Source of the DNA: Candidatus Thiosymbion ectosymbiont of Catanema sp. Cochon2018
GTDB taxonomy: Bacteria; Pseudomonadota; Gammaproteobacteria; Chromatiales; Chromatiaceae
Assembly (NCBI GenBank): GCA_011392765.1
Contig: WYCW01000002.1
Span: 94,917 to 158,916, forward strand
Direction: 5' to 3'
DNA: 64,000 nucleotides
Shown here: positions 20,701 through 29,064 of the stretch, one piece after another
Layout: each line of letters begins with the position of its first letter
How positions within the stretch are numbered: position 1 is the stretch's first letter
Notes under the pieces: generated by a model
Told to the model about the DNA's origin: nothing
What the model saw: the letters and a program-made list of their open reading frames with translations, nothing else
The model's database searches: none
Translations under genes and position numbers: made by a program

Positions 20701-23700
20701 TGAGATACAAACATTCTTTGGCAGACTGCCCGGTTGTATCCTTTACAACCAGTATGGACCCACGGAGACGCATGTTGTCAGCAGCTATGCCCTGAAAGGG
20801 GACGTTTCCGAGTGGCCGGAATTACCCCCCATCGGCTCTCCTATTGCCAATATCCGACTTTATATTTTCGATGTTCAAAAGCATCCTGTTCCCATCGGTG
20901 TTCCGGGAGAGCTCTACATCGGTGGCGTGGGCGTAGCCCGTGGCTATCTCAACCGTCCCGATCTCACTGCCGAGCGATTCATTCCCGATCCCTTCAGCCA
21001 AGACCCCGATGCCCGTCTGTACCGCACCGGCGATCTGTGCCGCTGGCTACCCGACGGGAACATCGAGTTCCTGGGTCGGATCGATACGCAGGTAAAAATC
21101 AGGGGCTTCCGCATCGAGTGCGGCGAGGTGGAAAATACCCTGCTGGCACACCCCGGCATCCGCGAGGCGGTGGTGGATGCCCGTGGCGAGGGCGTGGATC
21201 GGCAACTGGTGGCGTGGGTGGTCGCGGAGAGCGACGACCAACCGGCGCTGCGGGATGCCTTGCGCGCCCACCTGCGCGGCACCTTGCCCGACTGGATGGT
21301 GCCCGCCGGATTCGTGTTCCTGGAGGCATTACCCCTGACGCCGAGCGGCAAGATCGACCGACGGGCATTGCCGGACCCGGATGTCGATGCGTTAGGAATG
21401 GAGACCCAATACACTGCGCCCCGGGATCCGGTGGAAGAGACCCTGTGCGGGATCTTCGCCCAGGTGCTCGGGGTCTCGCGAGTGGGCATCCATGACGGCT
21501 TCTTCGCGCTCGGCGGCCATTCCTTGTTGGCGACCCGCGTGGTATCCCAGGTGCGAGAGCATCTCGCGGTGGAATTGCCCTTGCGCACCCTGTTCGAACA
21601 CCCGACCCCGGCCGGGTTGGCGAGGGCCATCGCCGAACTCTCCGGCTCCGAGACCTTGCCGCCGGTGGTTGCTATCCCGCGTGACGCACCCCTCGCCGCC
21701 TCGTTCGCCCAGGAACGGTTGTGGGTGCTGGATCGCCTCGAAGATAGTGAGAATGCCACCTACTCTATCCCGTTTGCGGTGCGTTTGCGGGGGGCGTTGG
21801 AGGTATCCGCGCTCGCTCGGGCGATCTCCCAATTCGTGGCCCGGCATGAATCCTTGCGCACGCTCTTGGCGGAGGGTACGGAGGGCTCCCCGACTCAGGT
21901 GATTCTGCCGGCGGGACCAATCCCCCTGCCCAGCGAAGCGGTCACGGAAGCGGCCTTGGTCGACCGTCTGCGTGAAGAGGCCGCCCGTCCCTTCGATCTG
22001 GCAACGGGCCCCCTGTTTCGGGCGCTGCTGTTCCATACCGACGAGTTGGGACACGTCTTGTTCCTGAATGTCCACCACATCGTCTTCGACGGTTGGTCGG
22101 GGGACATCCTGCTGCGGGAGCTGGGAGAACTCTACAACGCGGAAATCGAAGGCCGCCCCCCCGTCCTCCCGGCTGCATCCCTGCACTATGCGGATTACGC
22201 GGCCTGGCAACGGGGCTGGCTGACGGGTGACGTCCTGGCGCGTCAGCTCGATTGGTGGCGGGAACACCTCGTGGGCGCGCCGGCCTTGTTGGAGCTGCCC
22301 TGGGACCGGCCGCGTCCACCGCTCCAGGATTTCCGGGGTGGTCAGGTGCCGGTGATCATCCCCCCACACTTGGGAACGCGGCTCGCCGAGCTGGGCCGTC
22401 GGCACGGAGCGACCCTGTTCATGGTTCTGCACACGGCCTTCTGCGCCCTGCTCGCTCGCCTGTCGGGGCAGGAAACGATCGTGGTCGGTACGCCGGTTGC
22501 CGGACGCCGGCACGCCAGCTTCGATCACATGATCGGGCTCTTCGTGAACACCCTGGCCCTGCGGGCGGATCTCGCCGGAGACCCCGGCTTCGAGGAATTG
22601 CTCTTGCAGGTGCGGGAGCGCGCATTGGCGGCCTGGTCGCACCAGGACGTGCCCTTCGAGCGGGTGGTGGATGCCTTGCGCCCGGAACGCTCCCTGGATC
22701 GGACACCATTGTTTCAGGCGATGTTCGCGCTGCAGAACACCTCGGTCGAGGATATGACCTTTGCCGATCTGGATGTGGAAGCACTGGCGGTCGGCGAGGA
22801 AGCCGGGCTCGACATTGCCAAGTTCGATCTGTCACTGGGCCTCGAAGAGACGCCCGGTGGCGGCATGACAGGTGCCCTGGAATATGCCTCCCAGCTGTTC
22901 GAACGCCCCACCATCGCCCGTTGGGCGGGGCATTTCGTGCGGCTGTTGGAAGGAATTGTCGCCGCGCCGGAGGCAAAAATTTCCCGGTTGCCGCTGCTGA
23001 CAGAGGCGGAGCAGGAGCGGATGCTGGTGGAATGGAATGCAACGGCGACACCCTATCCGCAAGACAAGTGTGTCCATGCGCTCTTCGAGGAACAGGTGGC
23101 GAGGAGCCCGGATGCGATGGCGGTGGTCTTCGAAGATGAGGAGGTCAGTTACGGGGAACTCAACGCCCGCGCCAACCGGCTGGCACACCGGCTGCGGGCG
23201 TTGGGAGTAGGACCGGAAACCCTGGTCGGGCTCCTGATGGAACGGTCGGTGGAAATGATCCTGGGCCTGCTGGCGATCCTCAAGGCCGGCGGGGCCTATG
23301 TGCCCCTGGACCCGGCGTATCCGCAGGAACGGCTGGCCTTCATGACCGAGGATGCGGATCTGAAGGTGCTGCTGTGTCATGGGGCGACACGGGAAAGCTT
23401 ACCGGGGTGCTCGGCGCGGATTCTCGACCTGGATGCGGATGCGGCGGCAATCGCCGGTGAAAGCTCGGCCAATCCCGCACGGCTTGGTTCACCGGATAAT
23501 CTTGCCTATGTCCTCTATACCTCGGGGAGTACCGGAAAACCGAAGGGGGTGATGGTCGAGCACAAGAGCTTGACCAACCTTGCCCACATGCAAACGCAGG
23601 CCTTCGGTATCACACCGAAGGACAGGGTGCTGCAATTCGCATCGCTCAACTTCGACGCCTCGCTGGAGCAGATATTCAGTGCCTTCCTGGGTGGGGCAAG

Positions 23701-25642
23701 GTTGGTTTTGCGAGGGCAGCAGCTATGGACGGCGGAGGAATGCTACCGCCATGTGTGTCGGGACCGGGTCACGGTTGCGGAATTTCCGCCTGCTTACCTC
23801 CATCAATTCCTGGAATTTTGCCTGGAGGATGAAAACGTATCTTCCACGCTCCCGCTCAAACAACTCGTCACCGGGGGAGAGGCACTCTCCAATGCGACTG
23901 TCGCCTTATCTCGCAGCCTGGGGTTATCCCTCTTCAATACCTACGGTCCCACGGAAGCGACAATAACAGCCACCAACGCCTATTTATCCGACGATGAAAA
24001 GATCACCGACCCGATAGCTCCCATTGGCCGCCCGATAGCAAATGTCCGGGTATATGTCCTTGACCGCCGGATGCAGCCTGTTCCCATCGGCATTGGTGGT
24101 GAATTGTGTATCGGCGGCGCAGGCGTAGCCCGTGGCTATCTGAATCGCCCTGATCTGACTGCCGAGCGATTCATTCCCGATCCCTTCAGCGAAGACCCCG
24201 ATGCCCGCTTGTACCGCACCGGCGATCGGTGCCGCTGGCTGCCCGACGGGAATATCGAATTCCTGGGCCGGGTCGATACGCAGGTGAAAATCAGGGGCTT
24301 CCGCATCGAGTGCGGCGAGGTGGAAAATGCCCTGTCGGCACACCCCGGCATCCGGGAGGCGGTGGTGGATGCCCATGGCGAGGGCGTGGACAAGCAATTG
24401 GTGGCGTGGGTGGTCGCGGCGAGCGATGACCAACCGGCGCTGCGGGATGAGTTGCGCACACACCTGCGCGGTCTGCTGCCCGACTGGATGGTGCCCTCGT
24501 TATTCGTATTCCCGGAGGTGCTGCCCCTGACGCCGAGCGGCAAGATCGACCGGCGGGTACTGCCGGACCCGGATCCGTTTCAAAGAGAGGCAAAACAAAC
24601 ATTCATCGCACCACGCACGTCGATTGAAAAGGTGCTGGTAGATATCTGGGCCGATGTGCTGGAGCACAAAAACATCGGCATTCACGATAGCTTCTTTGAG
24701 TTGGGCGGCCATTCGCTGTCGGCGACGAGGGTGGTATCCCAGGTGCGGACACGTCTCGGGGTGGAGCTACCGCTACGGGCCCTGTTCGAGCATCCTACTC
24801 CCGCGGGTCTGGCGAGTGCGGTGCGCGGGAATAAAGAATGGAAGCCGACCATCCTCTTTCCACTCAATGCCGGCAATAAGAGGTCCAAACCACCGCTCTT
24901 TTGTGTCCATCCGGTTGGAGGTGGCGCCCTCTGTTATCGGGATCTGGCCAATTGTCTGGAGAGTGACCAACCGGTTTACGGCATTCAGGCCGTCGGCTTC
25001 GAGGGAGAAGTAGAGCCATTGACAGCTATCGACGCCATGGTCACTCGTTATGTCGAGGAAATAACGACGCTCTGGCCACAAGGACCTTACAACCTGTACG
25101 GCTGGTCATACGGCGGTCTGATTGCCTTCGAAATGGCCCATCGTCTGCGGTCGGATGATCGGGAAGTCGCGCTGCTGGCGTTAGGGGATAGCCCGAGTCC
25201 GTTGGAGTTCGAGCAGCATCCGCAAGAACCGGAAGAAGATGAAATACTGCTCCATATCCTGATGGAGACAAGCGACGAAAAGCTTCCTCTGTTCGGTGAA
25301 CTGCAAGACTTGACGTCAGCGGAGCGTATGGGCTACCTGAGGGAACGGGTGATGGGTAGTGAATTCGGGGATCTCGACCGCTTTACTCGCATCTACCGAG
25401 CCAACCTACGCGCATTCCCTGCCGGCTATCGGCCTGTTCCCTGGGAAGGCAAGATCCTGTCCCTCACCGCGGCGGAAGAGGAACCGGTCGCCACACCTGA
25501 AACCCGTACCGACGCCATATGGGAGGATTTTGCCCGGCAGATCGACCACCATGCGGTTCCCGGCGATCATTTCACGATGCACAGACAACCGAACGTTCGC
25601 AGGATTGCCGAAATCCTGGGGAAGTACTTGGAAATATCATAA
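14768..25642 (+). CDS. Three-module NRPS with SET domain inside A1 (C-A[SET]-T-C-A-T-C-A-T-TE)
   Basis: The protein is 3624 residues. C1 has HHIVTDG at 162-168, C2 at 1372 and C3 at 2436 (HHIVFDG). A domains lie at ~490-1110, 1690-2190 and 2750-3250, each with TSGSTGKPKG and YGPTE. T-domain serines are S1188, S2252 and S3316 (GGHSL). The thioesterase has Ser3447 in GWSYGG and His3601. There is no epimerase, so L-residues are expected. In A1 a SET domain (~758-874) separates motif A4 (FDSSVDEIF, 697-705) from A5 (NGYGPTE, 928-934). Outer parts of the A domains are nearly identical while the cores differ, so specificity cores have been exchanged. My hand-read specificity codes are DSDSIGGIAK (A1, lysine-like), DVQIIAQVVK (A2, proline-like) and DAEAVGTITK (A3, unassigned). 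C1 resembles hybrid PKS-accepting domains, fitting delivery of a starter by the KS-AT-ACP protein. The product would be an acylated tripeptide; no known product is assigned. Confidence 0.95.
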   Translation: MNDAPETKDLSGEEKRALLERLLLEKASRVKTSHPLSHGQQALWFLHQDAPESPAYNVAVVFRILSPVDVSALRSVFQTLLSRHPSLRSTFSQPDGQPAQIVQGHQDVYFEEIDASMDTGEELQRRVTEAYQRPFDLEQGPLLRVSLFTRAPEEHVLLIVMHHIVTDGWSDWALLSELLLLYPALKAGQSATLPPLTYHYRDFVKWQAELLASPEGERLWKYWRERLSGELPVLDLPTDRPRPPVQTHEGASVFFTLPEPLTRKLRDQAQASGATLYMILLAAFQILLHRYTGQDDILVGAPAAGRSRSEFEGIVGYFVNPIVLRARLEGNPSFAVFLDQVRQTLLEGLAHQDYPFPLLVERLQPTRDTSHSPIFQVMFALRKAQQDDDLSALLGAGDESFSVNKNGLLLAPFRMAQQEGQFDLALGMTETKQSLSGAFQYNTDLFEAETTERMAGHFVRLLEGIVAAPEAEISRLPLLTEVEQARILVEWNDTKAPYPADKCIHELFEEQVAKSPDAVAVVFEDEEVSYGELNARANRLAHRLRALGVGPETLVGLLVERSVEMIVGLLAILKAGGAYVPLDPAYPQERLAFMAEDAELKLLLCHGSTREGLPECPARILDLDAEAAAIAGESSANPVRLAGPDNLAYVIYTSGSTGKPKGVMTQHRGCVNYIIPVIAIYELGDNDTVLQFSSITFDSSVDEIFTCLSSGGRLIPRTEKMIESPQRFLETCRDSGVTVLYLPTSYWHQIISEIAGIMNESFVVKKKGRVGDGLFSTRPYKKGEMVLKLEGEILDHPTRETVQLGKNKHIRDKSNGVFMNHSCYPNTTIKHDCVIAIRDIRFGDEITFDYCETEDKLSNPFICDCCNNLIAGKFSAKERTPDPELSDAKTHNFIFSRRLRLVIIGGENALPDRLKIWNTLSGYSKLVNGYGPTEASIAVTFWAFDGTEYIKEEINEVPIGRPIANMRTYILDQHRQPVPIGVPGELHIAGIGLARGYLNQPELTAEKFIDVELLGKTERVYKTGDLCRWLPDGNIEFLGRIDTQVKIRGFRIECGEVENALSAHPGIREAVVDARGEGVDRQLVAWVVAESDNQPALRDELRAHLRGLLPDWMVPAGFVFLKALPLTPSGKIDRRALPDPDADALGTEAHYAAPRDPVEETLCGIFAQVLGVSRVGIQDGFFALGGHSLLATRVVSQVREHLAVELPLRTLFEYPTPAGLARAIAELSGSETLPPVVAIPRDGPLAASFAQERLWVLDRLEGSENVTYSIPFAVRLRGALEVSALSRALSQLAARHESLRTHFAAGAEGPPTQVILPAGPSPLPSEAVTEAALVVRLREEAARPFDLATGPLFRALLFRTDELGHVLFLNVHHIVFDGWSGDILQRELGELYNAEIEGRPPVLPAASLHYADYAAWQRGWLAGETQARQLDWWREHLAGAPALLELPWDHPRPPLQDFRGGQVPVVIPSHLGTRLAELGRGQGATLFMVLHAAFCVLLARLSGQEDIVVGTPVAGRRHASFDHMIGFFVNTLALRADLAGDPGFGEVLSQVRERALAAWSHQDVPFERVVDALRPERSLDRTPLFQVLFVLQNTPVEDMTFVDLDVEALAIGEEDGRGIAKFDLLLGLEETAAGEIKGSLGYASQLFKRSTIERWAGHFVRLLEGIVAAPEAEISRLPLLTEVEQARILVEWNDTKTPYPQDTCIHALFEEQVARSPDAMAVVFEDEEVSYGELNARANRLAHRLRALGVGPETLVGLLMERSVEMILGLLAILKAGGAYVPLDPAYPQERLAFMTEDADLKVLLCHGATRESLPGCSARILDLDADAAAIAGESSANPARLGSPDNLAYVIYTSGSTGKPKGVAMSHAGLVNLLAWQRAQFRGEEEHVVLQFAPLSFDVSFQDILSTLYEGSTLVLVGNDVRRDFTLLIDHLIANEVDRIFLPFIALQNFASISNSTGKIPDLKEVITAGEQLQNTDEIQTFFGRLPGCILYNQYGPTETHVVSSYALKGDVSEWPELPPIGSPIANIRLYIFDVQKHPVPIGVPGELYIGGVGVARGYLNRPDLTAERFIPDPFSQDPDARLYRTGDLCRWLPDGNIEFLGRIDTQVKIRGFRIECGEVENTLLAHPGIREAVVDARGEGVDRQLVAWVVAESDDQPALRDALRAHLRGTLPDWMVPAGFVFLEALPLTPSGKIDRRALPDPDVDALGMETQYTAPRDPVEETLCGIFAQVLGVSRVGIHDGFFALGGHSLLATRVVSQVREHLAVELPLRTLFEHPTPAGLARAIAELSGSETLPPVVAIPRDAPLAASFAQERLWVLDRLEDSENATYSIPFAVRLRGALEVSALARAISQFVARHESLRTLLAEGTEGSPTQVILPAGPIPLPSEAVTEAALVDRLREEAARPFDLATGPLFRALLFHTDELGHVLFLNVHHIVFDGWSGDILLRELGELYNAEIEGRPPVLPAASLHYADYAAWQRGWLTGDVLARQLDWWREHLVGAPALLELPWDRPRPPLQDFRGGQVPVIIPPHLGTRLAELGRRHGATLFMVLHTAFCALLARLSGQETIVVGTPVAGRRHASFDHMIGLFVNTLALRADLAGDPGFEELLLQVRERALAAWSHQDVPFERVVDALRPERSLDRTPLFQAMFALQNTSVEDMTFADLDVEALAVGEEAGLDIAKFDLSLGLEETPGGGMTGALEYASQLFERPTIARWAGHFVRLLEGIVAAPEAKISRLPLLTEAEQERMLVEWNATATPYPQDKCVHALFEEQVARSPDAMAVVFEDEEVSYGELNARANRLAHRLRALGVGPETLVGLLMERSVEMILGLLAILKAGGAYVPLDPAYPQERLAFMTEDADLKVLLCHGATRESLPGCSARILDLDADAAAIAGESSANPARLGSPDNLAYVLYTSGSTGKPKGVMVEHKSLTNLAHMQTQAFGITPKDRVLQFASLNFDASLEQIFSAFLGGARLVLRGQQLWTAEECYRHVCRDRVTVAEFPPAYLHQFLEFCLEDENVSSTLPLKQLVTGGEALSNATVALSRSLGLSLFNTYGPTEATITATNAYLSDDEKITDPIAPIGRPIANVRVYVLDRRMQPVPIGIGGELCIGGAGVARGYLNRPDLTAERFIPDPFSEDPDARLYRTGDRCRWLPDGNIEFLGRVDTQVKIRGFRIECGEVENALSAHPGIREAVVDAHGEGVDKQLVAWVVAASDDQPALRDELRTHLRGLLPDWMVPSLFVFPEVLPLTPSGKIDRRVLPDPDPFQREAKQTFIAPRTSIEKVLVDIWADVLEHKNIGIHDSFFELGGHSLSATRVVSQVRTRLGVELPLRALFEHPTPAGLASAVRGNKEWKPTILFPLNAGNKRSKPPLFCVHPVGGGALCYRDLANCLESDQPVYGIQAVGFEGEVEPLTAIDAMVTRYVEEITTLWPQGPYNLYGWSYGGLIAFEMAHRLRSDDREVALLALGDSPSPLEFEQHPQEPEEDEILLHILMETSDEKLPLFGELQDLTSAERMGYLRERVMGSEFGDLDRFTRIYRANLRAFPAGYRPVPWEGKILSLTAAEEEPVATPETRTDAIWEDFARQIDHHAVPGDHFTMHRQPNVRRIAEILGKYLEIS
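17039..17389 (+). other. SET domain embedded in the first adenylation domain
   Basis: Residues 758-874 of the NRPS read as a small stand-alone SET methyltransferase, beginning with its own methionine (MNESFVVKKKGRVGDGLF). It contains the SAM-binding GRVGDGLFS, the diagnostic NHSCYPN (820-826), GDEITFDY (843-850) and a post-SET-like CDCC (863-866). The frame is continuous on both sides. Immediately before it is LPTSYWHQI and soon after it RLRLVIIGGE, which are adjacent in an ordinary A domain. Base composition drops here (23 of 60 G/C at 17041-17100, against 42 of 60 at 18001-18060). SET domains methylate lysine side chains; the substrate here is inference. Confidence 0.9.
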
Positions 25643-25731
25643 CTTGCGGAACGGCACGGAGACCATTCCCCACGGGAGGGTGTCGTAAAGGGCACCTTGA
25701 AAAATAGGTATTTTCACCAATCAGGCGACTC

Positions 25732-25880
25732 TAAGAGACTGTCTAAAAAGGGACCGTAGACCGTAGGCTGGGTTGCGGCCAGGGACGGCCAAAACCCAGC
25801 AATAACCAACGCTGGGGTTCGTTCCCTGCCCCAGCCTACCGATTTAAAATCAATGTGTTAGTTTTTAGACAGCTTCTAAG
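25732..25880 (-). mobile_element. MITE family A, copy 2 (inverted)
   Basis: This is the reverse complement of the element at 9251-9399, with matching ends TAAGAGACTGTCTAAAAA and TTTTTAGACAGCTTCTAAG and the same GTAGGCTGGG-bounded core. It begins 89 bp after the NRPS stop. Together with copy 1 it brackets the PKS-ATPase-NRPS block. Confidence 0.85.
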
Positions 25881-25970
25881 CCATTGCTTGTTGGGGTGTG
25901 CCGTAGACGAAAATCGCATCTTTCAAAATGCCCTAAAAACAGTGGTGTCGGCTGCCGGCCTGCGGAATGT

Positions 25971-26034
25971 GAACCACAGAGGACACCGAGAAGAGAGTAG
26001 GCCAACTCTGTGTTCTCGGTGTTCTCTGTGGTTC
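25971..26034. repeat. Long hairpin repeat, GAACCACAGAGG type
   Basis: Two 22-base arms (25971-25992 and 26013-26034) pair with one mismatch around a 20-base loop. Similar GAACCAC-headed hairpins occur at 36411, 42132 and 45997. The interval 26035-26204 holds only the 26104-26170 repeat, shared with 3027-3093. Confidence 0.8.
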
Positions 26035-26204
26035 AAAAGCAAAGCGAACACAGGTTCTCATCAATAGCCCCGGAGGGACTTTTGCGACATCCTCCATGGG
26101 AACGGGGCGGACTTTGGTGATTGTAGGGAATGCCCTCGGTGGCGTTCCGAAAAGCCCTCCGTAGCGTTGTGCCTTCGCAATTCCTGGTAAGAGAGGACAA
26201 CCAC

Positions 26205-27143
26205 GTGAAGAAAACCGGCCGGACAATCATCACCTTCGACTGGGCCATCAAGACCGTCCTGCGCGACAAGGCCAATTTCGATGTCCTGGAGGGGTTTTTG
26301 ACCGCCCTGTTCGGACGACCGGTGGTCATCCTCGACCTGCTGGAGAGCGAGAGCAACCGAGGTGACGACCGTGAAAAATACAATCGGGTGGACCTCCTGG
26401 CCAAGACCCACGACGGCGAGCGGATCATCGTCGAGGTCCAATACCTCTCGGAAATGGCCTACCTTCGGCGCCTGGCCTACGGCACCGCCAGGACCATCGT
26501 CGAGACCCTGAAGCTGGGCGAGCCCTACGCCAATCTCAGCAAAGTCTACTCCATCAGCCTCCTCCATTTCGACATCAGCCGGGACGGGGATGACTACATC
26601 TACCACGGCAAGACCGAGTTCACGGGCTTGCATACCCACAATCCCGTGACCCTGAAAAAATCCCTGGTCGGCGATCGGGTTCGGATCGGTGAGACCAATA
26701 TCTTTCCCGAATACTATCTGATTCCCTTGAAGCGCTTTACGGACGTAGTCCGGGACGACCTGGATCAATGGGTCTATGCCTTCAAGAACAACGAGGTATT
26801 GGACGAATTTACCGCCCCCGGCATCGGGGCCTTGAAGGAAAAGCTCGATTATCTGAAGCTGGATGAACGGGAGCGGAGAAAGTTCGACAAGCACATGGAT
26901 TATGCCCGCTCCGAGTGGGGAACGATCGAGGATGCCCGACAAGAAGGGCGCGAGGAGGGACTGGAGGAGGGGCTTGTGAAAGGACGGGAGGAAGGGCTTA
27001 TGAAAGGACGCAAGGAAGGACGCGAGGAAGAAAGGAGAATCCTCATCAAGTCTCTGTATGATAATGGGATAGCTATTGAAACCATCGCTGCATCCGTGGG
27101 ACTTTCCGAACCGGCAACACGCCGGTTGCTCGATGACGGATGA
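26205..27143 (+). CDS. Rpn family recombination-promoting nuclease / putative transposase
   Basis: I chose the GTG at 26205 because it follows GAGAGG and gives the family-typical start VKKTGRTIITFDWAIKTVLRDKANFDVLEGFL. An in-frame ATG at 26130 would translate a dispersed repeat. The 312-residue protein has the PD-(D/E)XK core YNRVDLLAKTHDGERIIVEVQY (about residues 64-85, Asp then ExQ). A charged Lys/Glu-rich repeat region (EEGLEEGLVKGREEGLMKGR, ~245-285) follows, then a short helix-turn-helix-like tail (IETIAASVGLSEPATRRLL). This matches Rpn/PDDEXK_2 proteins, DNA endonucleases implicated in RecA-independent recombination in E. coli. It lies 21 bp before an AAA-ATPase/PDDEXK_9 gene and may be co-transcribed with it. 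Confidence 0.88.
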   Translation: MKKTGRTIITFDWAIKTVLRDKANFDVLEGFLTALFGRPVVILDLLESESNRGDDREKYNRVDLLAKTHDGERIIVEVQYLSEMAYLRRLAYGTARTIVETLKLGEPYANLSKVYSISLLHFDISRDGDDYIYHGKTEFTGLHTHNPVTLKKSLVGDRVRIGETNIFPEYYLIPLKRFTDVVRDDLDQWVYAFKNNEVLDEFTAPGIGALKEKLDYLKLDERERRKFDKHMDYARSEWGTIEDARQEGREEGLEEGLVKGREEGLMKGRKEGREEERRILIKSLYDNGIAIETIAASVGLSEPATRRLLDDG

Positions 27144-27164
27144 TAGAACAGAGAAAAATTATCC

Positions 27165-28955
27165 ATGAAATTCCCCTACGGCATCAGTGATTTCGATTCA
27201 CTCATCACGAGACAATTCCATTACGTGGACCGCACCGACCACATTCCGTTGCTGGAAGAAGCCGGGGACCAACTGCTCTTCCTGCGTCCGCGCCGGTTCG
27301 GCAAGAGCCTATTGTTGTCCATGTTGGAAAGCTACTACGACCTCAACCAGGCGAGCCGGTTCGAGTCTTTGTTCGGGCACTTGGCCATCGGCAAGAATCC
27401 CACTGCCCAACACAACCGATATTTCGTGCTCAAATGGGACTTTTCCGTAGTCAGCCCGCTGGGTGACGGTGAGGAAATCAAGCGTAATCTTTATCGTTAT
27501 CTCAATACTCGGATCGGCGATTTCTTCAATTATTATCGGAAGACATTAGGTGATTCCCTACAGATCGATCATCAGGATGCCATTGCCTCCTTTCAGACCC
27601 TGCTTGGTGTCGTGCGGCAAACCGGTCACCCCCTGTATCTCCTCATCGACGAATATGACAACTTCGCCAATGAGCTGATGATGGGGCACCGAGCTACGGA
27701 AGAAAGCCGTCATCAGGCCATCCTGTCCGGCGAGGGCTGCATGAAGGCCCTGTTCAAGTCCGTCAAGGCCGCCGCCGGCAGACAGGGCCTGGGACGGGTG
27801 TTCATCACCGGCGTGTCGCCGGTGGCCATGAGCGATCTGACCAGCGGCTACAATGTGGCGGAGAATATTTATTTACTCCCGCACTTCAACACGCTGTGCG
27901 GTTTTCGAGAGGCGGAGATCGCTGAGGTTCTGTCGGAGATTGCCAGGGAATGTGACATGTCCCAAGCCGATGCGGATGAGGCGCTCTCCATGATGCGCAC
28001 CTTCTATAATGGCTATCGTTTCAGCCTCGACGCGGAGCAGCATGTCTATAACCCGACCCTCGCCCTGTATTTTCTCAAGGCCTTCCGGCGCGATTGCCGT
28101 TATCCGAAACAGGTCTTGGACAGCAATCTGGCCATGGATCGAGGCAAGATGCATTACATCTCCCGGTTACCGAAGGGCCGGGAACTCATCTTCGATGCCC
28201 TGACGGAAACCGAATCCGTAACCATCTTCGAGCTGGCCGATCGCTTCGGCGTAGAAGACATGCTCTATGCCCGCAAGGACACCGGCTTTGCCGCCTCACT
28301 CCTGTATTACTTCGGCATCCTGACCCTGGGTGGCATGACGCCCTTCGGCGAGCTCATTCTGACCATCCCCAACCTGGTCATCCGCAAGCTCTATGCGGAA
28401 CAAATCCAGGAAATGTTGCTGCCGGAAGGCAGGGACGGAGATTTGGCGCGCCGAGCCGCTGAGGTCCTGTACCAGCGTGGCGATTTGCAACCCTTGTGCG
28501 ATTTCGTGGAGCAAAAGTATTTCAAGGTCTTCAGCAACCGTGATTACGCCTGGAGCAATGAGCTGACCGTCAAGACCGCCTTTCTGACCCTGCTCTTCAA
28601 CGACACCCTCTACATCATGGAATCGGAGGCGGAAATCGAACGCGGCCATGCGGATCTGACCCTGATCGTGCGCCCGGACATGCGCCAATATCGGGTACTG
28701 GATATTCTCATCGAGTTCAAATTCGTCTCCCTGAAAGAAGCCGGACTCGATGGTAAGACACTGGAAACAATGGATCGTGAGGCCCTGGGGACGCTGCCCG
28801 TGGTACAGGCAAAACGGCGCGAGGCCGAGGAAGGTCTCGCCCACTATCGGGAAAAACTCGAGTGCAAATTCCCAGATGTGCTTCGGCTTCACAGCTTCAG
28901 TGTGGTGGCGGTCGGGTTCGAGCGGTTGGTGTTTTCGCCGTCGGGTAGTGGATAA
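27165..28955 (+). CDS. AAA-ATPase-like / PDDEXK_9 domain protein
   Basis: This 596-residue full-length paralogue of the protein at 12962 starts MKFPYGISDFDSLI. It has Walker A-like RPRRFGKSL (~41-49), Walker B-like LYLLIDEYDNFANEL (~157-171), FITGVSPVAMSD (~213) and a C-terminal nuclease-like domain (ERGHADLTLIVRPD, VLDILIEFKFVSL). The start ATG is 21 bp after the Rpn gene. The truncated copy at 8675-9109 is nearly identical to its 3' end, so that copy derives from this or a very similar gene. The family is common in multi-copy genomes; its biochemical role is unproven. Confidence 0.9.
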   Translation: MKFPYGISDFDSLITRQFHYVDRTDHIPLLEEAGDQLLFLRPRRFGKSLLLSMLESYYDLNQASRFESLFGHLAIGKNPTAQHNRYFVLKWDFSVVSPLGDGEEIKRNLYRYLNTRIGDFFNYYRKTLGDSLQIDHQDAIASFQTLLGVVRQTGHPLYLLIDEYDNFANELMMGHRATEESRHQAILSGEGCMKALFKSVKAAAGRQGLGRVFITGVSPVAMSDLTSGYNVAENIYLLPHFNTLCGFREAEIAEVLSEIARECDMSQADADEALSMMRTFYNGYRFSLDAEQHVYNPTLALYFLKAFRRDCRYPKQVLDSNLAMDRGKMHYISRLPKGRELIFDALTETESVTIFELADRFGVEDMLYARKDTGFAASLLYYFGILTLGGMTPFGELILTIPNLVIRKLYAEQIQEMLLPEGRDGDLARRAAEVLYQRGDLQPLCDFVEQKYFKVFSNRDYAWSNELTVKTAFLTLLFNDTLYIMESEAEIERGHADLTLIVRPDMRQYRVLDILIEFKFVSLKEAGLDGKTLETMDREALGTLPVVQAKRREAEEGLAHYREKLECKFPDVLRLHSFSVVAVGFERLVFSPSGSG

Positions 28956-29035
28956 ATTTTAATTTCAGATTCTTTCCCCCTCCCTCTTCCACCCGGACGC
29001 TCCCGGCGCTGAGCCGAAAAAAGGGGCAGTGGGTG

Positions 29036-29064
29036 CTTGACAGTCCGGCATAAGCCCCTATTAT
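29036..29064 (+). promoter_or_regulatory. groESL promoter (sigma-70 and possible sigma-32 overlap)
   Basis: TTGACA (29037-29042) and TATTAT (29059-29064) are 16 bp apart, a good sigma-70 promoter. The same stretch also reads CTTGACA..CCCCTATT (29036-29062), close to the heat-shock sigma-32 consensus. The -10 box abuts the CIRCE operator. Confidence 0.65.

Noticed and set aside
15009..24888. Long open frames antisense to the NRPS
   Set aside because: They arise from high GC codon bias and recur at equivalent places in the repeated modules. None has a coherent domain.
9499..25642. Trans-AT polyketide cluster
   Set aside because: HMGS/ECH genes suggest trans-AT systems, but the only PKS module carries its own malonyl-type AT, so it is a cis-AT module.
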